Source of the DNA: Wohlfahrtiimonas larvae
Lineage (GTDB): Bacteria; Pseudomonadota; Gammaproteobacteria; Cardiobacteriales; Wohlfahrtiimonadaceae
DNA: 64,000 nt
Direction of reading: 5' to 3'
Assembly (NCBI RefSeq): GCF_039543665.1
Contig: NZ_BAABKE010000006.1
Location: forward strand, 1 to 64,000
Shown here in pieces: positions 54,963 through 64,000 of the stretch. Each line of letters starts with the position of its first letter. Position 1 is the first letter of the stretch. The notes below the pieces were generated by a model. It had not been told where the DNA came from, did no database searches, and was given only the letters and a program-made list of their open reading frames with translations. A program made the position numbers and the translations under genes.

Positions 54963-55687
54963 TATTTTGCCAATGTTCTTTGTTTGTTTGCTTCAATCCA
55001 TTCATAAGTAGCATCATTCAACTCTTGAACACCTTTACCTTCACTTTCAATGAAATCTCCAATCGTGATTTCCACAGTGCCTTTATTCTTTAAAAGTTGC
55101 CCTCTTGGCCACGCTAATCCAGAATTCACACTGATTGGCAAAATAGGTGCTTTTAATTTAGATGCAACTAAAAATGCTCCATTCTTAAAAGGAACAGAAT
55201 CATGTGGTGATACACGTGTACCTTCAGGAAAAATAATTACAGAAACATTATCGGATAAGCGAGCCTTTGTGTTTGCAATCATCATTTTCAAAGCTTCACG
55301 CCCCTCAGAGCGATCAATCGCTATTGGATTTAAACGACGCAACCCCTGCCCAAACAAAGGAATCTTTAATAATTCTTGCTTTAGGACAAAACAATAAATT
55401 GGAAAAATAACAGGATATAAAAAAGTTTCAAATGTTGACTGGTGGTTAGAAATAATTATGGCTGGTCGCTCTTTTAATAAAGCAATTTTCTCGATACCTT
55501 TCACACGATACTTTACACCAGTGATCACTTTTAACAACCACAATGCCAAACCACACCATAGCTTTACAATAGGATAGTAGCGACGCTCTGGCACACAATA
55601 TGAAAAAAGTATCATAAAGGGTATAAATATTATTGCAATCAATACCAAGGCAATGAAAAAGATGAGTGAACGAATCCATTGAATCAT
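54962..55687 (-). CDS. plsC: PlsC, 1-acyl-sn-glycerol-3-phosphate acyltransferase
   Basis: The 241-residue enzyme acylates lysophosphatidic acid to phosphatidic acid. An N-terminal membrane helix (about residues 6-30) precedes the acyltransferase motifs IISNHQSTFET (with Glu in place of the more common Asp after the HX4 spacing), VIIFPEGTR and PILPISVNSG. It lies downstream of glyS with a hairpin in the gap. Confidence 0.94.
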   Translation of the reverse strand: MIQWIRSLIFFIALVLIAIIFIPFMILFSYCVPERRYYPIVKLWCGLALWLLKVITGVKYRVKGIEKIALLKERPAIIISNHQSTFETFLYPVIFPIYCFVLKQELLKIPLFGQGLRRLNPIAIDRSEGREALKMMIANTKARLSDNVSVIIFPEGTRVSPHDSVPFKNGAFLVASKLKAPILPISVNSGLAWPRGQLLKNKGTVEITIGDFIESEGKGVQELNDATYEWIEANKQRTLAK

Positions 55688-55708
55688 ACTAACGATCCTT
55701 TAAATAAG

Positions 55709-55729
55709 GAAGGAGCTTGATGCTCCTTC
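55709..55729 (-). terminator. Hairpin between glyS and plsC
   Basis: GAAGGAGC / GCTCCTTC with a five-base loop stands 15 bases after the glyS stop. The T-run on the minus strand is poor (CTTATTT), so termination is probably partial. Confidence 0.55.
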
Positions 55730-55744
55730 TTAATCTTGAAAACT

Positions 55745-57823
55745 TTAAATTGAAACATCTTGCAATAATGACAGGTCTGCTATCGCTTTGAAATATTGAC
55801 GAATACGGTTCAATAAATGCAAACGATTTTCGCGCACAGCCAAATCATCACACATCACCATTGTATCTGTGAAGAATTGATCTAATGGGCCTGCCAAGGT
55901 TGATAAATGCGATAATGTTTCCACATAGTTATGCTCAGCTGTAGATTTTTCCAACGCTGGTGCAATTTCTGTGATCGCCTTGAACAATACTTTTTCAGCA
56001 TCTTCATTCAATAAATCAGCATTCACAGCCATTGCTGCTTGATCCTTCAAGTTTTTCTCTAAAATATTAGAAATACGCTTGTTAGATTGAATCAAACTAT
56101 GTGCCGCTTCAGTTTTTCTGAATTCAGTGATGGCATTCAAACGACGCAAGATATCCAATGGATTATTCAATTCCAATGCAGAAATGGATTCAAATGTATC
56201 GTGTGCAATGCCTAACTCAGCAGTATAAGCTTTCATTCTTTCTAAAATATAATTCAATACCTTAGCTTCAACTTCTGGCTTTTGTAATTCTGCTGGCAAG
56301 TTCAAGTAAGCAACATTGATTAAATCTTTCAAATCTAAATCAACATTCTGCTCAACAGAAATACGTAAAATACCTAGCGCTGCACGACGCAAGCTGTACG
56401 GATCACGCGAACCTGTTGGGATTTGGCCAATCGAGAAAATACCTACAATTGTATCCAAACGCTCTGCGATTGCTAATGCTTGAGCCTCTTTAGTTTCAGG
56501 TAAGCGATCACCTGCAAATTTTGGCCAATAAACTTGTTCCAATGAATGAGCAATACGAGCATCCAAACCTTGTTCAAGCGCATAGTAACGCCCCATAATG
56601 CCTTGCAATTCTGGGAATTCTTGCACCATGTTACTCAATAAATCTGATTTGTATAATTCGGAAGCGCATGCAACCACATCCACATCAGCACCGATTGATT
56701 TTGCAATCACAGTACTTAACGCACCTACACGATCAGTTTTATCTTTTTGTGAACCTAATTGTGTTTGGAAAATTGTTGTTGCTAAACGTGGCAAATAATC
56801 TGCCAAAGGAATTTTCTTATCTGAATTCCAGAAGAAATCTGCATCACTGAAACGAGGACGAATCACACGCTCATTACCGCTGATTACCTCTTGTGGGTTT
56901 TCACTTTCAATATTGCTCACAAAGCAGAAATAACGTGTTAAATTGCCGTCGTTATCCACGATTGGGAAATATTTTTGGTTATCTTGCATCGTAGAAATCA
57001 ATGCTTCTTGTGGTACATCTAAGAAATGTTCTTCAAACTGCCCAACTAATACAACTGGCAATTCCACCAATGCAGTGACTTCATCTAATAATGAAGGTTC
57101 CATGATCGCTTTACCATATTGCACTGTCGCTTTATTCACTTGTTCAACAATGCTTGCTTTACGTTTTTCAAAGCTTGGCACAACCTTGCCTTCTGTTTCT
57201 AATAATGTTTCATACTGAGTTGGTGTGGTGATTGTCAAAGTACCTTCTGTATGAAAACGATGACCACGCGTTGTGCGATCAGATTTCACACCCATGATTT
57301 CCGTATCAATCACATCGTTACCGTACAATAATACGATCCAACGCACAGGGCGAACAAATTCAAATTCATGAGATTCCCAACGCATTCTTTTAGCGATGGG
57401 TAATTTATTCAATGCATTCACTAGCATCGCAGGCACTAAATCTGCTGTCTTTTGACCAACAATCTTCTCTTCAAAGGCAAACCATTCACCTTTATCCGTT
57501 GCCACTTTGATCAATTGATCCACTTCAACACCACAACCACGCGCAAAGCCTAAGAGCGCTTTAGTTGGCTCACCATCCTTGAAACCCGCAATAACAGCAG
57601 GACCACGTTTTTCATTCACGTAATCTGATTGCTCACCTGCTAAATTCTTAATCAACAAACCAAAACGACGAGGTGATGCAAACACTTCAACGCCTTCAAA
57701 TGCTAATTTTGCTTGTTTCAATTCTGCTTCGATTAATCCTTTGAAATCATTCGACAATGTATTCAAGAATTTTGGTGGAAGCTCTTCTGTACCAATTTCA
57801 ATTAATAAGTCTGCTGTGCTCAT
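55745..57823 (-). CDS. glyS: GlyS, glycyl-tRNA synthetase beta subunit
   Basis: The 692-residue protein begins MSTADLLIEIGTEELPPKFL, the standard start of the beta subunit, and continues with FASPRRFGLLI, RGPAVIAGF and a C-terminal DALR-like anticodon-binding region (MVMCDDLAVRENRLHLL). It needs the alpha subunit GlyQ, which is not in this window, so the pair is split here or glyQ lies elsewhere. Length is normal. Confidence 0.96.
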   Translation of the reverse strand: MSTADLLIEIGTEELPPKFLNTLSNDFKGLIEAELKQAKLAFEGVEVFASPRRFGLLIKNLAGEQSDYVNEKRGPAVIAGFKDGEPTKALLGFARGCGVEVDQLIKVATDKGEWFAFEEKIVGQKTADLVPAMLVNALNKLPIAKRMRWESHEFEFVRPVRWIVLLYGNDVIDTEIMGVKSDRTTRGHRFHTEGTLTITTPTQYETLLETEGKVVPSFEKRKASIVEQVNKATVQYGKAIMEPSLLDEVTALVELPVVLVGQFEEHFLDVPQEALISTMQDNQKYFPIVDNDGNLTRYFCFVSNIESENPQEVISGNERVIRPRFSDADFFWNSDKKIPLADYLPRLATTIFQTQLGSQKDKTDRVGALSTVIAKSIGADVDVVACASELYKSDLLSNMVQEFPELQGIMGRYYALEQGLDARIAHSLEQVYWPKFAGDRLPETKEAQALAIAERLDTIVGIFSIGQIPTGSRDPYSLRRAALGILRISVEQNVDLDLKDLINVAYLNLPAELQKPEVEAKVLNYILERMKAYTAELGIAHDTFESISALELNNPLDILRRLNAITEFRKTEAAHSLIQSNKRISNILEKNLKDQAAMAVNADLLNEDAEKVLFKAITEIAPALEKSTAEHNYVETLSHLSTLAGPLDQFFTDTMVMCDDLAVRENRLHLLNRIRQYFKAIADLSLLQDVSI

Positions 57824-57842
57824 TCAATTTCGTCCATAAAAG

Positions 57843-57876
57843 AAAAAACTATAATCCTTTAAGATTATAGTTTTTT
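57843..57876 (-). terminator. Intrinsic terminator of gltX, bidirectional
   Basis: ACTATAATC (57848-57856) / GATTATAGT (57863-57871) with flanking A6 and T6 lies 20 bases after the gltX stop and just upstream of glyS. Confidence 0.85.
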
Positions 57877-57895
57877 AGTTGATTCGGTCAAAGTT

Positions 57896-59311
57896 TTAAC
57901 CAATTTTTTCAATTGCTTTCTCTAAACGAGCAAGCGTTCTATCTTTGCCAACTAGGATTAATGTTTCATCCAAGTTCGGAGACGCAGCTCTACCCACAAT
58001 CGCTGTGCGAAGTGGCATGCCAATCTGACCCATTTTAATGTTCAATGTTTTTGTGAGGTCTTTCATTGCAGCTTTTAACGGTGCAGATGACCAATCATCT
58101 ATGCCTGCAAATACATCACGCAATGCAATCAAAGTTGGCTTTGATACCGCGGTTAAATGATGTTCTACAGATTCTTCATCGTATGTTAATTCTTCAACAT
58201 AGAGGTATTGAATCATCGCTGCCAATTCAACCATTGTTTGACAACGTGCAACGTGTGCTTTTGCAGCAGCTTCTAAATAAGCCATATCTGTGATTTCAAT
58301 GCCAATTGCTTGCATATATGGCACTAATAATGCTGCCAATTCAGCAGGATCTTTTTGCACCATGTAATGTTGGTTCAACCACAATAATTTGCTTGTGTTG
58401 AATGCACTTGCTGCTTTGTTGACATCTTTCAGATCAAACAATTCAATCATTTCAGCCCAAGAGAAAATCTCTTGATCGCCATGTGACCAACCTAAACGAA
58501 TTAAGTAGTTCAATACTGCTTCTGGTAAATAACCTTCATCACGATACTGAGTGACACTCACAGCGCCATGGCGCTTTGATAATTTCTGGCCATCATCACC
58601 CAAAATCATCGCAACGTGCGCATAAGCTGGCACTGGCGCATTCAATGCTTTTAAAATGTTAATTTGTCTTGGCGTGTTGTTGATATGATCATCACCACGC
58701 ACAACGTGCGTAATGCCCATATCCATATCATCAATCACAACGCAGAAGTTGTAAGTTGGCGTGCCATCTGGTCGAGCAATGATCAAATCATCCAATTCTG
58801 TATTTTGGAATGTGATTGTGCCATGCACTAAATCATCAAAGCTTGTTACGCCTGTTTCAGGATTACGGAAACGTACAACAGGTTGAACACCTTCAGGAAT
58901 CGCAGGCAATGTTTTACCTTCTTCTGGGCGCCACATACCATTATAACGAGGCTTTTCCTTATTAGCTTCTGCCAAATCACGCATTTTTTGTAATTCTTCT
59001 TGTGTGCAATAGCAGTAATAAGCAGTACCTGCTTCTAGCATTTCAGCGATCACTTCTTTATAGCGATCAAAACGCTTTGTTTGATAGAAAGGGCCTTCAT
59101 TGAAGTGTAAGCCTAACCAATCCAAACCATCAATGATTGCTTCTACAGCTTCTGGAGTAGAACGCTCTAAATCTGTATCTTCAATTCTTAATACTGTCTC
59201 GCCTTTATTGTGCAATGCATATAAACAAGAATAAAGGGCTGTTCTTGCACCACCAATGTGCAGAAACCCTGTAGGAGAAGGGGCAAATCGCGTTCTAACT
59301 TTCATACTCAT
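57896..59311 (-). CDS. gltX: GltX, glutamyl-tRNA synthetase
   Basis: The 471-residue class-I synthetase has the HIGH-type motif FAPSPTGFLHIGG (residues 8-20), the KMSKS-type DGQKLSKRHGAV and a C-terminal helical anticodon-binding domain. Two close starts (MSM) differ by two codons; GAGATAAAG precedes the first. It ends in a bidirectional terminator before glyS. Confidence 0.96.
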   Translation of the reverse strand: MSMKVRTRFAPSPTGFLHIGGARTALYSCLYALHNKGETVLRIEDTDLERSTPEAVEAIIDGLDWLGLHFNEGPFYQTKRFDRYKEVIAEMLEAGTAYYCYCTQEELQKMRDLAEANKEKPRYNGMWRPEEGKTLPAIPEGVQPVVRFRNPETGVTSFDDLVHGTITFQNTELDDLIIARPDGTPTYNFCVVIDDMDMGITHVVRGDDHINNTPRQINILKALNAPVPAYAHVAMILGDDGQKLSKRHGAVSVTQYRDEGYLPEAVLNYLIRLGWSHGDQEIFSWAEMIELFDLKDVNKAASAFNTSKLLWLNQHYMVQKDPAELAALLVPYMQAIGIEITDMAYLEAAAKAHVARCQTMVELAAMIQYLYVEELTYDEESVEHHLTAVSKPTLIALRDVFAGIDDWSSAPLKAAMKDLTKTLNIKMGQIGMPLRTAIVGRAASPNLDETLILVGKDRTLARLEKAIEKIG

Positions 59312-59326
59312 CTTTATCTCAAATAA

Positions 59327-59956
59327 TTAAAATGTAACCTTAGGCGCTTCACGTTGTATATCACTAATTTCATACAATGCACCCGGTTTAAAACTAAACA
59401 TTCCTCCGATCATATTATTCGGAAAAACCTGTAAGTAGTTATTATACTCCGTTGCATCAATATTGTAAGTTTGACGATGTGCAGCGATCAAATTCTCAGT
59501 TGTTGCTAATTCTTGATGCAATGATTGCATTTGTTCATTCGCCTTTAAATCAGGATAAGATTCCACCACTGCCATCAAACGACCAAGCGCACTATTTAGC
59601 ACTCCTTCACTTTTCGAGGCAGTATTCATTAAAGCGGCATTACCTAAATCAGATTTAGCAGCATCCAAATTGCCTTTTGCTTGATTACGCGCTGAGATCA
59701 CTGCCTCCAATGTTTCACGCTCATGTTCCATATATTTCTTAGCAACTTCCACTAAATTCGGGATTAAATCAAAACGACGCATCAGTGCTGTATCAACCTG
59801 TGCAAAAGAATTTTGGCATTGATTACGCTTTCTTACCAAACCATTGTATACAGAAATCATCATAATAATTAAGGCAATGACAACAACAATCACAATCATC
59901 CAAATAACCACAGACACTGCTGATATTCCTAGAAATTCTGCCACATTTGCCATCAT
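59327..59956 (-). CDS. lemA: LemA-family membrane protein
   Basis: The 209-residue protein has an N-terminal membrane helix (about residues 14-38) followed by the LemA four-helix pattern YNGLVRKRNQCQNSFAQVDTALMRRFDLIPNLVE, visible as RNQCQNSFAQVDT and RRFDLIPNLVE, then ISARNQAKGN. LemA proteins are widespread with unknown function; partners such as TPM-domain proteins or HtpX are not adjacent here. GGAGAATT precedes the start. Confidence 0.93.
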   Translation of the reverse strand: MMANVAEFLGISAVSVVIWMIVIVVVIALIIMMISVYNGLVRKRNQCQNSFAQVDTALMRRFDLIPNLVEVAKKYMEHERETLEAVISARNQAKGNLDAAKSDLGNAALMNTASKSEGVLNSALGRLMAVVESYPDLKANEQMQSLHQELATTENLIAAHRQTYNIDATEYNNYLQVFPNNMIGGMFSFKPGALYEISDIQREAPKVTF

Positions 59957-60006
59957 ATTAATTCTCCATCTTTCTTAATATTATTATTTCTGTATGTAAC
60001 TAATTT

Positions 60007-60750
60007 TTATGATCGTTTCAACTGTTTAGCTATCCACAAACCTACTTCAAATAAAATAATTGTCATCCCCGCAAAAGCTACTTGAGACAATACATCAGGC
60101 GGCGTCACAACAGCAGCGACAATGAATGCCCCAATGATAATATAAGGACGTTTAGAACTAATTTTATCGACAGTTATAACATTCATTAAAACCAATAGAA
60201 TAATTGCAACAGGAACTTCAAATGCAACGCCAAAGATAAAAAATAATCTTAGAATAACTGATAAATATTGACTGATGTCTGTTGCCATTTCTACACCATC
60301 TGGCGTTGTGCCCACCAAAAATTTAAACATCAGTGGCATCACGGCAAAATATGCAAACATCATGCCTAAATAGAACAATAAAATACTTGAAAACACCATC
60401 GGAAAAACTAAACGTCTCTCTTTTTGGTATAAACCTGGTGCAATGAATAACCAAATTTGATAAATCACCCAAGGGACCGCCGCAAAAAATGATAACCATA
60501 AAGTTAGTTTAATGGGTACCAAAAATGTTGATGTTACTTCTGTTGCTATTAATTTACTACCTGCAGGCAAGGCCTGAATTAAAGGCATTGCAACAAATGT
60601 ATAAATATCATTTCGGAACCAAATCAGCCCAAAAAATATTACCACAACGCCCAAAAGAGCTTTAAGTATACAACTCCTAAGCTCCATGAGATGCTGAATT
60701 AAAGATTGCTGAGCGCTCTCTTCTTTATTTACGTTTGATTCTGTCGTCAT
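60007..60750 (-). CDS. tatC: TatC, twin-arginine translocase core subunit
   Basis: The 247-residue protein has six membrane helices and the TatC pattern LIQHLMELRSCILKAL near the N-terminus, with ALPAGSKLIATEVTSTFLVPIKL and FGVAFEVPVAIILLV. TatC recognises the twin-arginine signal. tatA and tatB, normally upstream, are absent; the gene instead follows ypjD after two bases. Confidence 0.95.
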   Translation of the reverse strand: MTTESNVNKEESAQQSLIQHLMELRSCILKALLGVVVIFFGLIWFRNDIYTFVAMPLIQALPAGSKLIATEVTSTFLVPIKLTLWLSFFAAVPWVIYQIWLFIAPGLYQKERRLVFPMVFSSILLFYLGMMFAYFAVMPLMFKFLVGTTPDGVEMATDISQYLSVILRLFFIFGVAFEVPVAIILLVLMNVITVDKISSKRPYIIIGAFIVAAVVTPPDVLSQVAFAGMTIILFEVGLWIAKQLKRS

Positions 60751-60752
60751 AA

Positions 60753-61547
60753 TTATGATGTGCGATTAAATAAAATTTCTTGAACCACTCTTGAACCAGA
60801 AACACCAATCAAGAGAACAACGAATGCAATCAATGCATATTTAGCAGCAGGTTTCCCACGTAAACCTTTAAAGTGATGCAGTGCTAGCAATGTAACAAAA
60901 ATAATTAACGATACAATGGATAAAATAGAACGATGAATAAATTGTTTATCAAACCAATTATCAATAAAAGACACTGCCGTTAACAAACTTAAAGTCAATA
61001 AAACAGCACCGATTGCCATTAATTGAAATAACCATTTCTCCATAACCATCAAAGGTGGAAGATGTGCCAAAAAGTATCCAGATTGGCTTTTTAAATAACT
61101 GTGGCGTAAAACAATTATAGCAGCCTGCACACCAACAACCATCAATACAGCATACGCAATAATGGATAAAATAATATGCAAACTTAAAATCGGTCGTGTG
61201 CTATTAAGGGTTAATTGTGAATCATAACTCTCTGATACAACCAATGAAATAATGGCCAAAACAAACAAAACCATAGAAATATCTGGATGCCTACGAATAT
61301 TTGGCAAAATAATCATCAGTGTCGCAAGTATCGTCAATGAAAATGCATTAGATGCACCAATATTGATGCCAACATCACTGACCAATGCTTGGCTTAATAT
61401 CCATGCGTGCAAAATGACAGCCGTCCATGCAAAAAAAGTACCAACTTTGATACAGTTTCTGGAGAGCTTTCCTTTAACAAAACAAAAGATTCCTAATATC
61501 GCTATTAGGTAACATGTAATGTTTACTATGAAAGGTAGAGTATTCAT
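60753..61547 (-). CDS. ypjD: YpjD/HemX-like CcsA-family membrane protein
   Basis: The 264-residue protein is largely membrane with about eight helices and resembles the CcsA/HemX-type YpjD family. In E. coli ypjD is also divergent from ffh, as here. A role in cytochrome c assembly is suggested by family but not shown for YpjD. The gap to ffh (61548-61661) is AT-rich, with a TATAAT at 61627-61632 facing ffh but no clear -35. Confidence 0.82.
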   Translation of the reverse strand: MNTLPFIVNITCYLIAILGIFCFVKGKLSRNCIKVGTFFAWTAVILHAWILSQALVSDVGINIGASNAFSLTILATLMIILPNIRRHPDISMVLFVLAIISLVVSESYDSQLTLNSTRPILSLHIILSIIAYAVLMVVGVQAAIIVLRHSYLKSQSGYFLAHLPPLMVMEKWLFQLMAIGAVLLTLSLLTAVSFIDNWFDKQFIHRSILSIVSLIIFVTLLALHHFKGLRGKPAAKYALIAFVVLLIGVSGSRVVQEILFNRTS

Positions 61548-61661
61548 AATTTTACTGGGATCAACATTGTTGAAGAATGACTTTAAAGGAATGCCTAATT
61601 AAAGTAAACTAGGCGACTATCTAGACTATAATACACTAATTTAATACATTTCTGAGGCATT

Positions 61662-63017
61662 ATGTTTGAAAATTTAAGTGATCGTTTACGCCAAACGATG
61701 AAATCGCTCCGCGGACAAGCAAGACTAACCGAAGATAATATCAAAGATGCTCTGCGCGAAGTTAGAATGGCGCTTTTAGAAGCAGACGTAGCATTACCGG
61801 TTGTTAAGAGTTTTATTGAGCGAGTTAAAGAGCGCGCTGTTGGCCGCGAAGTTATGTCAAGTCTTAATCCTGGTCAAGTCTTAGTGAAAGTAGTTCATGA
61901 AGAATTGATCGCGGTGATGGGTGCTGAAAATGCAGAACTAAACTTAAGAGCCCAACCACCAGCAGTCATTTTGATGGCAGGCTTACAAGGTGCAGGCAAA
62001 ACAACAACAACAGGTAAATTAGCAGCTTTCTTACAAGAAAAACAAAATAAGAAAGTTATGGTAGTAAGTGCAGACGTTTATCGCCCTGCCGCTATTGAGC
62101 AGTTGAAAACAGTTGCAGGTAAAGTGGGTGCAGAATGGATTCCATCTGACCCTTCAGAAAAACCTGTAGATATCGTAATTCGCGCAAAAGATTGGGCGAA
62201 AAAAAGTGGTGCCGACGTTTTAATTGTGGATACGGCAGGCCGTTTACATATTGATGATGTATTGATGGATGAAATCAAAAGCATTCATACTGCAGTTGAC
62301 CCCATCGAAACATTATTCGTTGTTGATAGTATGACAGGCCAAGATGCTGTCAATACTGCAAAAGCATTTGATGAAGCTTTACCCTTAACAGGTGTCGTAT
62401 TGACAAAAGTAGATGGTGATGCGCGTGGTGGTGCGGCATTATCTGTTCGTCAAATCACTGGTAAACCAATCAAATTTATTGGTATGGGTGAAAAGCTGAA
62501 TGCATTAGATCCATTCTACCCAGATCGCATGGCTTCTCGCATCTTGGATATGGGTGATGTTTTATCCTTGGTTGAAGAAATTCAATCTAAAGTGGATCAA
62601 GATAAAGCTGCTGAATTAACAGAAAAATTCAAAAAAAATCAACAATTTGATTTAGATGATTTCAAAACACAAATGGAACAGATGTTAAATATGGGCGGCA
62701 TCAATACATTCTTAGATAAACTACCTGGTATGGGTGATATTTCTCAGAAAGTTAAAGATAAAGCTGATGATTCTGTATTCCAGAAAAAAATTGCTATCAT
62801 TAACTCAATGACTTTAAAAGAACGTAAAGATTATAAACTGCTAAAAGCCCCTCGTCGTATGCGTATTGCAAAAGGTTCTGGCGTTGATATTCAAGATGTT
62901 CACCGCTTAGTGAAAGAATTCGAGCAAATGCAACGTATGATGAAAGAGCTCAAAAAAGGTGGCATCGGCAAAGTCATGAGATCTTTCCAAGGTATGAAAA
63001 AATTCATGCCGAAGTAA
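61662..63017 (+). CDS. ffh: Ffh, signal recognition particle protein
   Basis: The 451-residue SRP GTPase has the N domain, the G-domain motifs GLQGAGKTTTTGKLA (residues 107-121), DTAGRLHID and TKVDGDARGGAALS, and a methionine-rich M domain at the end (MQRMMKELKKGGIGKVMRSF). With 4.5S RNA it targets nascent membrane proteins. The 4.5S gene is not in the window. Confidence 0.97.
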   Translation: MFENLSDRLRQTMKSLRGQARLTEDNIKDALREVRMALLEADVALPVVKSFIERVKERAVGREVMSSLNPGQVLVKVVHEELIAVMGAENAELNLRAQPPAVILMAGLQGAGKTTTTGKLAAFLQEKQNKKVMVVSADVYRPAAIEQLKTVAGKVGAEWIPSDPSEKPVDIVIRAKDWAKKSGADVLIVDTAGRLHIDDVLMDEIKSIHTAVDPIETLFVVDSMTGQDAVNTAKAFDEALPLTGVVLTKVDGDARGGAALSVRQITGKPIKFIGMGEKLNALDPFYPDRMASRILDMGDVLSLVEEIQSKVDQDKAAELTEKFKKNQQFDLDDFKTQMEQMLNMGGINTFLDKLPGMGDISQKVKDKADDSVFQKKIAIINSMTLKERKDYKLLKAPRRMRIAKGSGVDIQDVHRLVKEFEQMQRMMKELKKGGIGKVMRSFQGMKKFMPK

Positions 63018-63049
63018 TCGCAAGCATAATCACAAGGAATAAATTGCAA

Positions 63050-64000
63050 ATGAGTGACTTTAATCATAACAATAATAATGACAACGCTTTAAATCAACAG
63101 CTTTACTCTGTGCTAGAGAAAACGCTACAAGCTGGCGTGATTGAACAGCGCAGAAAACGGCGCTGGGGAATTTTCTTTAAATTACTTTTTGCTCTTTATT
63201 TCCTTATCATCATTGGCATGTTTGCAGCAACACCTGTTCTCAATGAACAAAGAAAATTTATGGATAGCGACGGCAATCCTTTGAATGAATATACAGCTGT
63301 AATTCGTATTGAAGGTGAAATAGCAGCAACTACCGATGCAAGTGCAGATAAAATTACGACTGCCCTACGCAAAGCATTTAAAGATCCTAAAGCAAAAGCA
63401 ATCGTATTACGCATCAATTCAGGTGGTGGTTCACCAGTACAAAGCGCATATGTATATGATGAAATTAATCGCTTAAAGAAAATTCACAATAAGAAAATCT
63501 ATGCGGTGATCATGGATATTGGCGCATCTGGCGCATACTACATTGCTTCTGCCGCTGATGAAATTTATGCTGATCAAGCAAGCTTAGTAGGATCCATTGG
63601 TGTCACAGCTGCATCATTTGGTTTTGTGGGCACCCTTGAAAAATTAGGCATTGAACGTCGTTTATATACTTCCGGCGAACATAAAGCATTCTTAGATCCA
63701 TTTTCTCCACAAAATGTAAATGAAAATGAGTTTTGGAAAGATGTCTTAAATACAGTACATGTTCAATTCATTAATGCTGTGAAAAAAGGCCGTGGCGATC
63801 GTTTACAAGATAAACCAGAATTATTCAGCGGATTAATTTGGAGTGGCGAACAAGCATTACCACTAGGTTTAATTGATGGCTTAGCATCTACAGGCAGCTT
63901 AGCACGCGATGTTATTAAAGCACCTGATTTGGTTGACTTTACTGTACAAGAAGATGGCTTTACTCGCTTCATGAAAAAACTAGGTTCTGAAACAATTCAA
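63050..64000 (+). CDS. S49-family signal peptide peptidase SppA-like, truncated by window end
   Basis: The gene runs off the right edge after 317 residues. It has an N-terminal membrane helix (about residues 41-59), a conserved INSGGGSP loop (about 122-129), the nucleophile Ser160 in IGASGAYYIAS and Lys212 in GEHKAFLDPFSP, the Ser-Lys dyad of S49 peptidases. It degrades signal peptides or membrane proteins in the envelope. AAGGAAT precedes the ATG, 32 bases after the ffh stop. A short (about 330-residue) SppA form is likely given the position of the catalytic residues. Confidence 0.88.
   Translation, partial: MSDFNHNNNNDNALNQQLYSVLEKTLQAGVIEQRRKRRWGIFFKLLFALYFLIIIGMFAATPVLNEQRKFMDSDGNPLNEYTAVIRIEGEIAATTDASADKITTALRKAFKDPKAKAIVLRINSGGGSPVQSAYVYDEINRLKKIHNKKIYAVIMDIGASGAYYIASAADEIYADQASLVGSIGVTAASFGFVGTLEKLGIERRLYTSGEHKAFLDPFSPQNVNENEFWKDVLNTVHVQFINAVKKGRGDRLQDKPELFSGLIWSGEQALPLGLIDGLASTGSLARDVIKAPDLVDFTVQEDGFTRFMKKLGSETIQ

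Noticed and set aside
1..64000. CRISPR arrays, insertion sequences, prophage genes or attachment sites
   Set aside because: No regularly spaced repeats, transposase, integrase or phage structural genes were seen on either strand.

Overview
The window reads as chromosomal core genome of a low-GC (roughly 40% by eye) proteobacterium, most likely a gammaproteobacterium. Supporting signs are the yhiI-rbbA-yhhJ exporter operon, the ypjD/ffh divergent pair, rpsB-tsf, a 14-gene nuo operon with nuoC and nuoD unfused, an autotransporter with an extended signal peptide, and a BirA-type operator upstream of bioY. A small-genome, host-associated lineage such as Cardiobacteriales/Ignatzschineria-like is a guess that cannot be proven here. 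I see no prophage, insertion sequence, CRISPR array or tRNA gene.

Layout. At 1-140 a strong leftward promoter with a boxA-like leader points to an rRNA or other stable-RNA operon just outside the left edge. At 0.4-3 kb lie tsaB, a small zinc-binding protein and ettA. At 3.2-8.7 kb is the RbbA-type ABC exporter operon, which ends in a minimal FRG-domain protein. At 8.7-11.7 kb is an autotransporter. At 11.8-15.6 kb are queG, coaD, a BioC/NDUFAF5-like methyltransferase with a degenerate motif I, a DUF2314-ankyrin protein and a small exported protein. At 15.8-19.8 kb are an A-type Fe-S carrier, an NAGGN-type asparagine-synthase-like amidotransferase and uvrC. At 19.9-24.2 kb are an orphan lipoprotein, a monooxygenase-like protein and a complete ECF transporter operon headed by a PPC/DUF296 gene. 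That operon follows a long, hairpin-rich leader ending in an intrinsic terminator. At 24.3-28 kb are an ODP-type di-iron protein, pabA, a pabB-pabC fusion and an unknown gene.

At 28.1-44.7 kb is a leftward block: nuoA to nuoN (respiratory complex I) followed without a visible terminator by mogA and rmuC. At 44.8-48.4 kb are an M20 amidohydrolase, a DUF4124 protein and proS. At 48.5-50.3 kb is rpsB-tsf with an attenuator between the two genes. At 50.5-54.4 kb are hemE, a Nudix hydrolase, a stand-alone receiver protein coupled to argA, and bioY. At 54.4-59.3 kb are rsmD, plsC, glyS and gltX. At 59.3-61.5 kb are lemA, tatC and ypjD, and at 61.7-64 kb ffh and a truncated S49 peptidase gene.

Most of the window is housekeeping: translation (ettA, proS, glyS, gltX, rpsB, tsf, ffh, tsaB, queG, rsmD), cofactors (coaD, pabABC, mogA, hemE, vitamin uptake) and respiration. 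The best candidates for something undescribed are the structured leader of the ECF operon (possible riboswitch), the FRG protein inside the RbbA exporter operon, and the receiver-ArgA coupling.
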